DNA of 42,260 nucleotides from Bacillota bacterium (GTDB lineage Bacteria > Bacillota_A > Clostridia > Lachnospirales > Lachnospiraceae): positions 1 through 42,260 of the forward strand of contig JAEZSL010000012.1 of assembly GCA_023443925.1 (NCBI GenBank), given 5' to 3'. The notes beneath the pieces were generated by a model. The model had not been told where the DNA came from. It did not search any database and was given only the letters and a program-made list of their open reading frames with translations. The translations under genes were made by a program, and so were the position numbers. This document shows, piece after piece, positions 34,576-42,260 of the stretch (position 1 is its first letter; each line of letters begins with the position of its first letter).

Positions 34576-36453
34576 ATGAACTTAAAGAACGTTATACTTG
34601 GAAAACCGTTAAAGAATGATGAGATTACTCATGAAAAGCTCTCAAGGCTATGGGGTTTACCAATTATGGCAAGCGATGCAGTATCTTCGGTAGCTTATGC
34701 AATAGAAGAAATATTATTAATATTAATACCGGCCATAGGGCTTTTAGCTTTCCGGTCACTGCCTTTTATTGTACTGCCTATTTTATTCCTGCTGCTTTTA
34801 CTGGTTTTATCTTATTCCCAAATTATTGACCATTATCCCAAGGGTGGCGGTGCATATGCGGTGGCTAAGGAGAACATAGGCAAGACTGCGGCGCTGTTAT
34901 CAGCAGCTACCTTAACTATAGATTATATCATGACAGTTGCAGTAAGTATCTCATCCTCAACGGCTGCTTTGGTTTCTGCATTTCCTTCGCTGCATGATTA
35001 TAAAGTGCTCATATCTCTGATATGTGTTTCTGTTATTACACTTATTAATTTAAGAGGAATCCGAGAGGCTTCCAAGGTTTTCGGACTGCCTACCTATATA
35101 TTTATTATTTCCATGGCAATACTGATAATCACCGGTCTGTTCAAATTGCTGACTGGCACTTTAACACCAATTGAATATGCAAACCCTATTTTGCCAGAGG
35201 ATACAGTACAGGGAATCGGACTGCTTATTCTTTTAAAAGCTTTTTCGTCCGGATGTTCTGCCATGTCCGGTGTGGAAGCGGTTAGCGATGCGGTTCCAAG
35301 TTTCAAGGAACCTTCCACAAGGAACGCAAAACATATTTTATATATACTAGCCGGAATCATTATATTTATTTTTGGAGGAACCTCCATCATTGCGGTCAGC
35401 CTTCAGGTAGCACCGCTGGAAGGACATACGGTATTATCCCAGATTTCCTCCGCTGTTTTTGGACATACCTTTATGTATTATGTAATTCAGGTATTTACCT
35501 CTCTTATACTGATACTTGCGGCAAATACGGCTTATAACGGACTTCCTCAGCTTCTGTATATACTGGCCCATGACGGTTATGTTCCCAGGCAGTTTTCCTC
35601 CAGAGGAACGAAGCTTAGTTTTTCAAACGGTATTTTATTTATTTTTATTGCTGCCTCCTTGCTGATCATTGGATTTCAAAGTGAGACCCACCGGCTGATA
35701 CCTTTGTATTCGGTTGGAGTATTTATCTCCTTTACCATTGCCCAGTATGGTATGTTTAAAAAGTGGATTGCCATTAAGGAAAAAAACTGGCAGTATAAGT
35801 TCTGGATCAACGGTTTTGGTGCCATCGTGACTCTGGTTGTTTCCGTCATTGTGTTTTCCATGAAATTTTTAGATGGAGCCTGGATCCTTGCCATTGCGAT
35901 TCCTACTATAATGCTTGGCATGTACTTTATAAATAAACACTACATGTCTATCGGCAAAGAACTTCGCCTGGAGAAGTTTAATCCTTACTATGACAAAAAT
36001 GCCGTAACTTCAACCCAGTGTATATTGCTGGTCCATGATATAAACAAACCGTTTTTAAAGGCGATTAATTATGCCAACTCTATCTCAAATAACATAACCG
36101 CACTGCATGTCTGCCGTCATCCGGAACATGCTGCGCAGCTGAGAAAACAGTGGGATGATCTGGAAATACCGATTGAACTTAAGATTATTGAGACACCTTA
36201 CCGGGATATCATAAAACCCATGGATGATTATTTGTGGCAGAGGGAAAGGGAATTAAATCACGGCGAAAATATATCTGTTATAATTATTAAGTTTATAACC
36301 GCCCACTGGTATGATAATTTCCTGCATAATCAGACTGCTTATTTTTTCAGTCAGCATTTAAGCAAGCATAAAAATATTTCTACAGTAATTCTTCCGTTCC
36401 ACTACATGCTGGATGGAAAACATTCCTGTAACAAGCATCTGAAATCTGAATAA
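34576..36453 (+). CDS. APC-superfamily permease, KimA-like
   Basis: 625 residues with AAGGAG before the ATG. The start has a short cytosolic N-terminus (NDEITHEKLSRLWGLPIMASDAVSSVAYAIEEIL) typical of the KimA (YdaO) branch. About 12 membrane segments follow (residues ~35-460), including YPKGGGAYAVAKENIGKTAALLSAATLTIDYIMTVAVSISS. The last ~170 residues are a soluble domain (ILLVHDINKPFLKAINYANSISNNITALHVC) resembling a universal-stress-type fold. KimA is a high-affinity potassium importer; other APC members carry amino acids. Potassium is more likely, but not certain. Confidence 0.82.
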   Translation: MNLKNVILGKPLKNDEITHEKLSRLWGLPIMASDAVSSVAYAIEEILLILIPAIGLLAFRSLPFIVLPILFLLLLLVLSYSQIIDHYPKGGGAYAVAKENIGKTAALLSAATLTIDYIMTVAVSISSSTAALVSAFPSLHDYKVLISLICVSVITLINLRGIREASKVFGLPTYIFIISMAILIITGLFKLLTGTLTPIEYANPILPEDTVQGIGLLILLKAFSSGCSAMSGVEAVSDAVPSFKEPSTRNAKHILYILAGIIIFIFGGTSIIAVSLQVAPLEGHTVLSQISSAVFGHTFMYYVIQVFTSLILILAANTAYNGLPQLLYILAHDGYVPRQFSSRGTKLSFSNGILFIFIAASLLIIGFQSETHRLIPLYSVGVFISFTIAQYGMFKKWIAIKEKNWQYKFWINGFGAIVTLVVSVIVFSMKFLDGAWILAIAIPTIMLGMYFINKHYMSIGKELRLEKFNPYYDKNAVTSTQCILLVHDINKPFLKAINYANSISNNITALHVCRHPEHAAQLRKQWDDLEIPIELKIIETPYRDIIKPMDDYLWQRERELNHGENISVIIIKFITAHWYDNFLHNQTAYFFSQHLSKHKNISTVILPFHYMLDGKHSCNKHLKSE

Positions 36454-36490
36454 TTCATTTATATTAGTAATAATAATTTTGCGATTACTT

Positions 36491-36536
36491 AAAAAGGCGT
36501 AAAACGGTGCTGATACCCGTTTTACGGCCTTTTTTC
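36491..36536. terminator. bidirectional terminator between permease and ligase genes
   Basis: AAAAAGGCGTAAAACGG pairs with CCGTTTTACGGCCTTTTTT with a one-base bulge. It serves the convergent permease and DNA ligase genes. Confidence 0.88.
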
Positions 36537-36616
36537 TTAATTTACGGCAGTGAATCGGTTGCTTAGTTAACGTGCTTGTAATTAATACATAAGGATGTTA
36601 AGGAATTTCACGGTAA

Positions 36617-37531
36617 TTATAGACTCATATCTCTGATGCCTTGAAAGACAGCGGGCTGCCGCAGAAGACCCTTCTCCTTGGGCTTATACTGTACAACACA
36701 TACCAGGGTGGGCTGCAGCCATACAATATCCTCATTACCGGAGGGGGTTAAGTAAAAGGGAGATTGAGGGCTTTTTATACAGTGGTATTCCCCGGTAATA
36801 TCAATTCGTAATCCCGTAGAAACCTGGCCTTTATATATCAAATCTTCACCCCGGTACTGGCCCAGAACAAGACATAAAACACCCCGCTGATTGTAAAAAT
36901 AACCGCATACGGCAAAATCCTTATCTGACCGGAAATTAAAGTTTATCCATTCGGTTGTCTGTTTTTCCGGATAGTATTTGCTTGTTTTTGCCTTGGCAAT
37001 AACACCCTCCAGATTTTGTCTTTTTGCCAGTTGATATAATTCAATGCCAATTTCGGAGACATATCTGGATATTGCCAAATTGACGGTTTCATTGACAGTT
37101 TCTTCTAACAGCTTCTTTCGGCTTAGCAGGGGTTGATTCGTAATCAGTTTATTATTAATATATAAAATATCGTAGGCTACAAAACTTGCCGGATATCTGC
37201 CGGAGGAGGATATGAATTTCTGGCTGTCACTTATCAGGGATCTGCGCTGCACTTCAGCTAAGTCGGGTACACCGTTTTTTAAAACAATTAATTCTCCGTC
37301 TAAAATACATTTTCCCTTTACCTGTGCATGAATATTGGCTAATTCGGGAAATCTGGTAATCAGCTGGTTGTTATTTTGGCTGCGGATATCCGTACTGGTT
37401 TCATTCAGGTATGCAAGGCACCGGATGCCGCCTAATTTCAGCTCGTATATATATTCGGAGGAGTTGAAAGGGACAGCTGCCTCCTTGATTAACATAGGAC
37501 TTAATGACTTATCTGCATATATATCCATCAT
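36617..37531 (-). CDS. ATP-dependent DNA ligase-like protein with degenerate motifs
   Basis: 304 residues with the layout of an end-joining ATP-dependent DNA ligase: nucleotidyltransferase domain (~1-200), then an OB-fold (FAVCGYFYNQRGVLCLVLGQYRGEDLIYKGQVSTGLR). Motif I reads E-L-K-L-G-G-I-R at residues 30-37, so the Lys (K32) is present but the Asp of KxDG is Gly. Motif III (DGELIVL) and motif IV (EGVIAKAKTSKY) look normal. Motif V reads W-I-N-F-N, where the family has W-x-K-x-K; both Lys are Asn. Adenylation should therefore be weakened or lost. It overlaps the truncated Ku gene by ATGA and is probably translationally coupled to it. No primase or nuclease domain of LigD is attached. Confidence 0.8.
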   Translation of the reverse strand: MMDIYADKSLSPMLIKEAAVPFNSSEYIYELKLGGIRCLAYLNETSTDIRSQNNNQLITRFPELANIHAQVKGKCILDGELIVLKNGVPDLAEVQRRSLISDSQKFISSSGRYPASFVAYDILYINNKLITNQPLLSRKKLLEETVNETVNLAISRYVSEIGIELYQLAKRQNLEGVIAKAKTSKYYPEKQTTEWINFNFRSDKDFAVCGYFYNQRGVLCLVLGQYRGEDLIYKGQVSTGLRIDITGEYHCIKSPQSPFYLTPSGNEDIVWLQPTLVCVVQYKPKEKGLLRQPAVFQGIRDMSL

Positions 37532-37719
37532 GCTGTACCTGAATGAATACCGTATTTGTTACGGAAGTCTATTTTAATATGGGATATGGCTTTACTTTCT
37601 TTGCCAGATTGTATAAAATGTATATCATTATCTGTTAAGGTATTATATAAACCCTTGGGCTTAAGTAAACTCAGTTGTATTACTCCGATATATATGGAGC
37701 CTTTGTGTATAATGGACAT
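37528..37719 (-). pseudogene. truncated Ku (DNA end-binding) remnant
   Basis: 63 residues from the ATG at 37719, which has GAGAGGTG upstream; a GTG three codons earlier is less likely. MSIIHKGSIYIGVIQLSLLK, then LYNTLTDNDIHF, matches the start of bacterial Ku (HKGxISFGLVxIPVxLY..T.DNDI.F). Bacterial Ku is about 270 residues; here the frame ends after a short unrelated tail, and the ligase gene begins at once with an ATGA overlap, so the ring-forming core is absent. The tail may be the end of the original gene after an internal deletion. It could still be translated, but it should not bind DNA ends as Ku does. Confidence 0.65.
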
Positions 37720-37902
37720 ATAAATCACCTCTCATTTAAGGTTAGTATGCTGCGTTTTTAAGAAAAATATAAAACATTATGTAGTGGATATATAATAAAT
37801 CTGAAGCTGAAGAAAAAACTAGTATTAACCTCTAAAGTATGCATGCTTTTTATATAATGTTAAAAAACCCGGCAAAATAATAATCCGTTTTAAGATTTTA
37901 CA

Positions 37903-37988
37903 TATAATATCAGTACAGTGAAGAAGAGAGAAGAACTGTGCAAGGAACCACAGGAGTATATACGACGGCTAATGGTATTTAGTATACC
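37903..37988 (+). promoter_or_regulatory. possible mgtC-family promoter region
   Basis: A TATAAT at 37903-37908 has no good -35. GGTATTTAGTATACC (37974-37988) is a near-palindrome. The rest of the 311-base gap between the divergent Ku remnant and this gene is A/T-rich with nothing else recognised. Confidence 0.35.
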
Positions 37989-38030
37989 TTTTAACAGAAT
38001 AGAAAATTAATTTATCAAGGAGGATTATGT

Positions 38031-38720
38031 ATGGTGGATTTGGAGTTCAATTTGCGGGATATAAATGTACTTTCCATTATAATCCGTCTTAGTATGGCAG
38101 CCATATGCGGCGGTCTCATCGGATATGACAGGGGCAGGAAACGGCGGCCGGCCGGCTTTCGAACCCACATACTGGTGTGCATTGGTTCGGCACTGGTGAT
38201 GATAACTAATCAATATATCATTGATATTATGCATTATAGCGCGGATCCTACCAGGCTTGGCGCACAGGTTATCAGCGGCATCGGTTTTCTTGGAGCAGGA
38301 ACTATTTTAATTACCGGAAAGCAGCAGGTGAAGGGGCTTACAACTGCGGCAGGATTGTGGGCCTCCGCCTGTATGGGCCTTGCCATTGGTATCGGGTTTT
38401 ATGAAGGTGCGCTGATCGGCTGTATTTTTATATTAGGGAGCATAACTCTATTACACCGCTTTGACGCATATGTGATGTCCAAGACAAAGCTGGTAGAGCT
38501 GTATGTGGAATTAGTTTCGGTGAAGGGTATCAGCAAATTTTTTGATTTTGTCCGGAATAATAATATGGAAATAACCAATGTGGAAATAATGAAGTCAAGG
38601 GCGGCGGATGATATGGTGGGCTTATTTGTAACCATTAAACAAAAGGAAAGGCACGACCATATGAAGGTTCTTACCTTACTTGGCACACTGGAAGAGGTCG
38701 TTATAGTCGAAGAAATTTAG
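38031..38720 (+). CDS. MgtC/SapB-family membrane protein
   Basis: 229 residues with AAGGAGG before the ATG. Four to five membrane segments occupy residues ~15-145. IIRLSMAAICGGLIGYDRGRKRRPAGFRTHILVCIGSALVM and QVISGIGFLGAGTILITGKQQVKGLTTAAGLWASACMGLAIGIGFY are the family hallmarks. The C-terminal ~75 residues form an ACT-like soluble domain (VELVSVKGISKFFDFVRNNNMEITNVEIM). Family members help survival at low magnesium in some bacteria; the molecular function is unsettled. It precedes thpR by 41 bases and may share its transcript. Confidence 0.92.
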   Translation: MVDLEFNLRDINVLSIIIRLSMAAICGGLIGYDRGRKRRPAGFRTHILVCIGSALVMITNQYIIDIMHYSADPTRLGAQVISGIGFLGAGTILITGKQQVKGLTTAAGLWASACMGLAIGIGFYEGALIGCIFILGSITLLHRFDAYVMSKTKLVELYVELVSVKGISKFFDFVRNNNMEITNVEIMKSRAADDMVGLFVTIKQKERHDHMKVLTLLGTLEEVVIVEEI

Positions 38721-38761
38721 CATAACAGTAATCATCTGCCCGTATGGGAGAGAGGAGACAA

Positions 38762-39325
38762 ATGAAAGAATTGCTCAGGCTGTTTATTGCAATTAATTTT
38801 CCGGAGGACATAAAGACACGTTTAGCTGATTTGACACTGGAACTTAAGCAGAATACAGTAAAAGGACATTTTACCAGGAGAGATAATTTTCATCTGACCC
38901 TGGCGTTTATCGGTGAAACAAAATATAAGGAACAGGTAATACAGGTCATAGACAATGCAGTGAAAAATACCGGGGTTAACCCTTTTTTCCTGAATATAGG
39001 CGGTTTCGGAAGATTTAAAGGCAGGGATGGTGATATCTTCTGGGTCGGGGTTGAGAACAATCCGGTTTTAACCGCTCTTAATCAAGCACTGACCAGGGAA
39101 TTGAAGAAAAATGAATTTAAAGTAGATGATAAGGAATTTAAACCTCATCTTACTTTAGGAAGAGAAATCCGTCTAAAACCCGGCTTTACGGCACAAGAGT
39201 TTGAAACCTATATTCCTGCTCTGACCCTGCATACTAAGAATATCAGCCTGATGAAATCCGAGCGGATCGAAGGCCGGCTGGTTTATACGGAAATATATCA
39301 TAAGGAATTACAATCTAAATTATGA
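38762..39325 (+). CDS. thpR: RNA 2',3'-cyclic phosphodiesterase
   Basis: 187 residues from the ATG at 38762, preceded by GAGAGGAG; an in-frame ATG at 38744 lies before that ribosome site and is rejected. Both catalytic HxT motifs are present: FHLTLAFIG near residue 43 and PHLTLGRE near residue 129. Members of this 2H family open 2',3'-cyclic phosphates on RNA ends or ligate tRNA halves. The last seven codons coincide with the first unit of a 19-base tandem repeat. It probably shares a transcript with the MgtC-like gene. Confidence 0.92.
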   Translation: MKELLRLFIAINFPEDIKTRLADLTLELKQNTVKGHFTRRDNFHLTLAFIGETKYKEQVIQVIDNAVKNTGVNPFFLNIGGFGRFKGRDGDIFWVGVENNPVLTALNQALTRELKKNEFKVDDKEFKPHLTLGREIRLKPGFTAQEFETYIPALTLHTKNISLMKSERIEGRLVYTEIYHKELQSKL

Positions 39326-39386
39326 ATTACAATCTATATTATGAATTATGATCTATATTATGAATTATGGCCTATATTATGAATTA
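39305..39386. repeat. 19-base tandem repeat across the thpR stop
   Basis: GAATTAYRATCTATATTAT occurs four times back to back (39305, 39324, 39343, 39362) with a partial fifth. The first copy encodes the ThpR C-terminus, so the array seems to have grown out of the gene's last codons. Confidence 0.85.
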
Positions 39387-39403
39387 GAGGGGTAAAGGTT
39401 AAT

Positions 39404-39451
39404 AAAAAAGATCAGGCTGCTTCTCTCGTGACAAGCAGCCTGATTTTTTTT
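39404..39451. terminator. bidirectional terminator, thpR and the convergent gene
   Basis: ATCAGGCTGCTT (39411-39422) pairs perfectly with AAGCAGCCTGAT (39433-39444), with A6 before and T8 after. Confidence 0.92.
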
Positions 39452-39506
39452 CACTAAAACTAAATACTTTGAGACACAAAAATCTATTTGTATATTCTTA
39501 ATGTTT

Positions 39507-40061
39507 CTATTCCTGCAGGATTTTATTGTAACTGAAATCCAAAAGACGATGATAATACCCACCCATCTGGTCAAAGGTAAAGCAGTATTTGAATTTATCA
39601 AAGGAACTGTCTTTGAAATAAATAACATATTGGAATTCTGAATTATTTATTTCTTCACAAATATAATCTTTGGAATACTGTCCGAAAATCTGAAGGATAT
39701 CCTTAAGGGTAAAGGAATGGGTCTTTACAGTTTCGATCAATTCTTTTAAAAAGCGGTTACCGGCATTATTGGTGTAAATAAAAGCAATTCCTTCTTCTGC
39801 AACAGTGAACTTAAAACGTTTTCGTTCCAGTAAAATTGCTATATCAGATAAGCGGCCTTTCACAAAATATTTAAATTCCTGCAGATATTTAAGGCATTCT
39901 TCTTCTGTGTCAAAGGATACTCCCAATAGATAGCTTAATAAATCCAGATCGTAATAAATGCTGAAACTGTCATTATTCTCGAAACCCAGTTTTAATAAGC
40001 CTTCATATATGGTAGTCTGTATATTTTCCTCCAGGTTAATAAAGCCGTTCATGTCAGCCAT
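39507..40061 (-). CDS. unknown 184-residue protein
   Basis: 184 residues from the ATG at 40061, chosen for the GGAG seven bases upstream; the open frame runs further back to 40151 without a ribosome site. It begins MADMNGFINLEENIQTTIYEGLLKLGF and continues with DLDLLSYLLGVSFDTEEECLKYLQEFKYFV, alternating helices and acidic loops. No signal peptide, membrane segment or catalytic motif was recognised. It resembles small conserved proteins of unknown function in Lachnospiraceae, but I cannot name the family with confidence. It follows the AraC-GH39 gene by 83 bases on the same strand, so the two may be co-transcribed. Confidence 0.75.
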   Translation of the reverse strand: MADMNGFINLEENIQTTIYEGLLKLGFENNDSFSIYYDLDLLSYLLGVSFDTEEECLKYLQEFKYFVKGRLSDIAILLERKRFKFTVAEEGIAFIYTNNAGNRFLKELIETVKTHSFTLKDILQIFGQYSKDYICEEINNSEFQYVIYFKDSSFDKFKYCFTFDQMGGYYHRLLDFSYNKILQE

Positions 40062-40144
40062 AAGCTTGCTCCTGTTCTGTATTAATTTTCGTAATTCAAG
40101 CATTACCATTTTAATACAGAATGATTTATCTGTCAAATTAAACC

Positions 40145-42260
40145 CTACCACATCTGCCTGTTAATTAGCACAAGCCTGATTTCATGGGGTTTCAGACTGG
40201 CATAATAATTCAGACTGTTATTTGTGACCTCCATAGAGATTTTATTTAACTTAGGCATGGAATGGCCTTTTAAGAGATCGATTTCTTCTTCGGTATTAAG
40301 CGGGAGGCCACCCATTCTCACCCATTCATCAAAAGCGCTTCCGTATTCCCGGTTAACAATCTGCTCCGTCAGAATATATTTTCCGTTTTCAATCTGGGAC
40401 AGAATAAAATCAAACTCCAATGATTTTGTATCAATAACAGCGTTATATCTCTCGAGAAAAGTAACATTGAACAAAACACCTTGGGCATATAAAGGCGATA
40501 CATGGGAGTAATTATAAAAGATAACGGCATAATCTCCCTTCTGGTTCGACGTGACAAAATAACCGGGGCCTTTCTCCAGTAAGGTATCCATTAATTTGTT
40601 TAGAAAGGTAAAAGCATAATAAGCCGGTTTTTTAATACCGTTGTAAGTAAAAAGGCCTAATTCTCCGTGAAATTCCTCGTTGGAAAAAGGCAATTCTTCA
40701 ATGGTATCCGACAGGCACCAGTTTCCAAAACTATCGGCTCCGTCGTAATTCTCCAGAATATTTTTAACGATGTATGCCGAGCGGTAACAGGTATCGTTAA
40801 GCCAATCCCGGTGGGAGGAAGTTGATGCCCACTCGGTTATATAGATAGGAAGTTTCGGATATCTGGCTATATTCTTTTTAAAGTTTTCCAGTGTATGTGT
40901 TATGTAGTCAGGGTCGTCGGATAAAATAACACGGTCATTCTCACCGTTGTCCATAGAAGATTCCCCTAAGGTGGCAAGATCTTTGGTCGTTGATGTTTTA
41001 ACCGGATAACAGTGGATATTGTAAAAGTCGGGATAGCAGTTATTTAATCTGCAAAAATCAAGGAAATCATAATATTCTTTGCTGGAGAAATTAAGGGAGC
41101 CGTAAGAAGGTGTGCCAAAACGCAGAAGCGGATCACATTCTTTTACGCAGTTTCTGGTAATTCGATACAGCTCATAAGCAATTTCATCGTTTTCAAAGGC
41201 AAAAGCATAGGACTTAAACGGAACATTCCAAAAGGAAAAGAGCCATGACCTGACTTCTCCGAAACCGTACCGTTTTAAAAAGTGTTTCGTAAGTTCCGTT
41301 ATAATATAAGACCATTTTTCGTAATTTTTTGGTTCACTTAAAATTACCGGATTGTAAAAAATAGTGGAATCCGGATCTTTAGCCAGTAACTTTGGCATAA
41401 AAGAAAGCTGGATCAAAGGTTTTAATCCGATGGAGAGCAAAAAGTCCAGGACTTCATCAATATAATTATAAGCCAGATAAGGCCGGCCGTATTTATCTTC
41501 ATTATAGAGCATCATGGTATCATCCAGGATGCCGTGAAATTTTATATATTTAAAACCCACTTCTTTTTGAAGCGTTATAAGTTCTGTCTGTATACGTTTA
41601 AGCAGTATTTCCTTAGCCCGGCCCACACCGGTAAAAACTTTGAAGGAATGATGCAGCTGTGACTGGGGTTTCTCTGCATGGACCTCCAGCAAATTAAGCT
41701 GGGATGCAGGATCTTCATTTTTCGGCTTATGAACAGGAACAGTTTCAAGATATTCCCCCAGTTTATTGAGGAAATGATGCTGTTCTATTAATAGGTAGTC
41801 ATTGGACTTCTGAGCCTTTACCATATCAAGGGTGGTTTCTTTTTTATGTTCCTTCTGGTATTGTTTCGGAAGCATTCCATATTCTTTCTTAAAACAGCTT
41901 ACAAAATACCTGCTGTTGGCAAATCCATTGTTGGCGGCAATCTGTTCTATGGTAAGACTTGTGTTTAACAGATCATTAACCGCATGATTCATGCGGATGC
42001 CGGTTAAAAAATTAAAAAAACTAATGCCCATGTTTTTTTCGAAAAAATGTGATAAATAGGAAGCGGAGAGATATTCCCGTTCCGCTACGGAATTGAGTGT
42101 AATATTTTCGGTGTAATTGTCATTTAAATATTCTATGATACCTTTCAGCCTTTTTAAATTCTTGGACTTTTTACCGGCCAGTTTCGTATCGGTGGTTTTA
42201 AAGTTCTTTACCAGTTCGTGCAGTAAGTGGTAAGAATGCGATATACAGAGTAAATCATCA
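40145..42260 (-). CDS. AraC-type regulator fused to a GH39-like domain (5' end outside window)
   Basis: The frame stays open to the right edge, so the ATG at 42031 is internal. The visible N-terminal part contains an AraC double helix-turn-helix: LKGIIEYLNDNYTENITLNSVAEREYLSASYLSHFFEKN, then the second unit ending ANNGFANSRYFVSCFKKEYGMLPKQY. A ~60-residue linker leads to a ~490-residue GH39 (beta-xylosidase-like) TIM barrel plus C-terminal beta domain. The nucleophile motif, YITEWAS, is present (Glu codon 40832-40834). The acid/base motif, FWNEP in active enzymes, reads FWNVP here (Val codon 41222-41224). The barrel may therefore bind, rather than cleave, a sugar and act as the regulator's sensor. 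Its targets are unknown. Confidence 0.82.
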   Translation of the reverse strand, partial: DDLLCISHSYHLLHELVKNFKTTDTKLAGKKSKNLKRLKGIIEYLNDNYTENITLNSVAEREYLSASYLSHFFEKNMGISFFNFLTGIRMNHAVNDLLNTSLTIEQIAANNGFANSRYFVSCFKKEYGMLPKQYQKEHKKETTLDMVKAQKSNDYLLIEQHHFLNKLGEYLETVPVHKPKNEDPASQLNLLEVHAEKPQSQLHHSFKVFTGVGRAKEILLKRIQTELITLQKEVGFKYIKFHGILDDTMMLYNEDKYGRPYLAYNYIDEVLDFLLSIGLKPLIQLSFMPKLLAKDPDSTIFYNPVILSEPKNYEKWSYIITELTKHFLKRYGFGEVRSWLFSFWNVPFKSYAFAFENDEIAYELYRITRNCVKECDPLLRFGTPSYGSLNFSSKEYYDFLDFCRLNNCYPDFYNIHCYPVKTSTTKDLATLGESSMDNGENDRVILSDDPDYITHTLENFKKNIARYPKLPIYITEWASTSSHRDWLNDTCYRSAYIVKNILENYDGADSFGNWCLSDTIEELPFSNEEFHGELGLFTYNGIKKPAYYAFTFLNKLMDTLLEKGPGYFVTSNQKGDYAVIFYNYSHVSPLYAQGVLFNVTFLERYNAVIDTKSLEFDFILSQIENGKYILTEQIVNREYGSAFDEWVRMGGLPLNTEEEIDLLKGHSMPKLNKISMEVTNNSLNYYASLKPHEIRLVLINRQMW

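Overview
The window is a low-GC chromosomal segment of an anaerobic Clostridia-type Firmicute, most likely in or near the Lachnospiraceae. This follows from gene content: an anaerobic class III ribonucleotide reductase, a hybrid-cluster protein with a Crp/Fnr regulator, a GH94 phosphorylase, a GH38 mannosidase and an AraC-GH39 fusion. Strong AGGAGG-type ribosome sites and many U-tailed terminators also fit. No tRNA, rRNA, CRISPR array, prophage or transposase gene was seen. Genus and species cannot be fixed from the sequence alone.

Region by region. (1) 1-11430, carbohydrate block: the 3' end of a GH94 phosphorylase, a small cupin, an AraC regulator, a TIM-barrel sugar isomerase, a Gfo/Idh/MocA dehydrogenase, a GntR-LacI (AraR-like) repressor and a GH38 alpha-mannosidase. 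(2) 11770-15615: GyrI-like protein, small unknown protein, TPR lipoprotein and HflX. (3) 16145-19824, minus strand: LysR regulator, permease, lipoprotein and ATPase of a sulfonate/taurine/nitrate-type ABC importer, divergent from an alkaline-phosphatase-superfamily hydrolase (20249-22297). (4) 23055-27303, DNA-precursor block: NrdD, a phi3T/B. subtilis-type ThyA and FolA. (5) 27328-29833: a Crp/Fnr regulator and Hcp, with a near-palindrome placed as a class II activator site. (6) 30530-36453: cyclopropane fatty acid synthase, DegV, IlvE and a KimA-like permease. (7) 36617-37719, minus strand: a degenerate ATP-dependent DNA ligase coupled to a truncated Ku, which looks like a decaying end-joining locus. 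(8) 38031-42260: MgtC/SapB protein, ThpR, an unknown 184-residue protein and an AraC-GH39 fusion running off the right edge.

The most unusual signal is a pair of related ~150-nt leaders, upstream of the sugar isomerase (3850-3977) and of the GntR-LacI regulator (6690-6792). Both have alternative TTCA/TGAA hairpins, a shared 13-base block, a second hairpin with a compensatory base-pair change, and an identical TGGGTGTA box four bases before the ATG. I match them to no riboswitch I know and regard them as a candidate undescribed cis-regulatory RNA tying the repressor to the sugar operon. Other points of interest are a dispersed ~90-100 bp palindromic intergenic element (three full copies and one half copy), a ~53-bp tandem array after hcp, a GH39 domain whose acid/base glutamate position is valine, and a ligase lacking key residues of motifs I and V.

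All identifications come from reading motifs and recalled family features; no database search was run.
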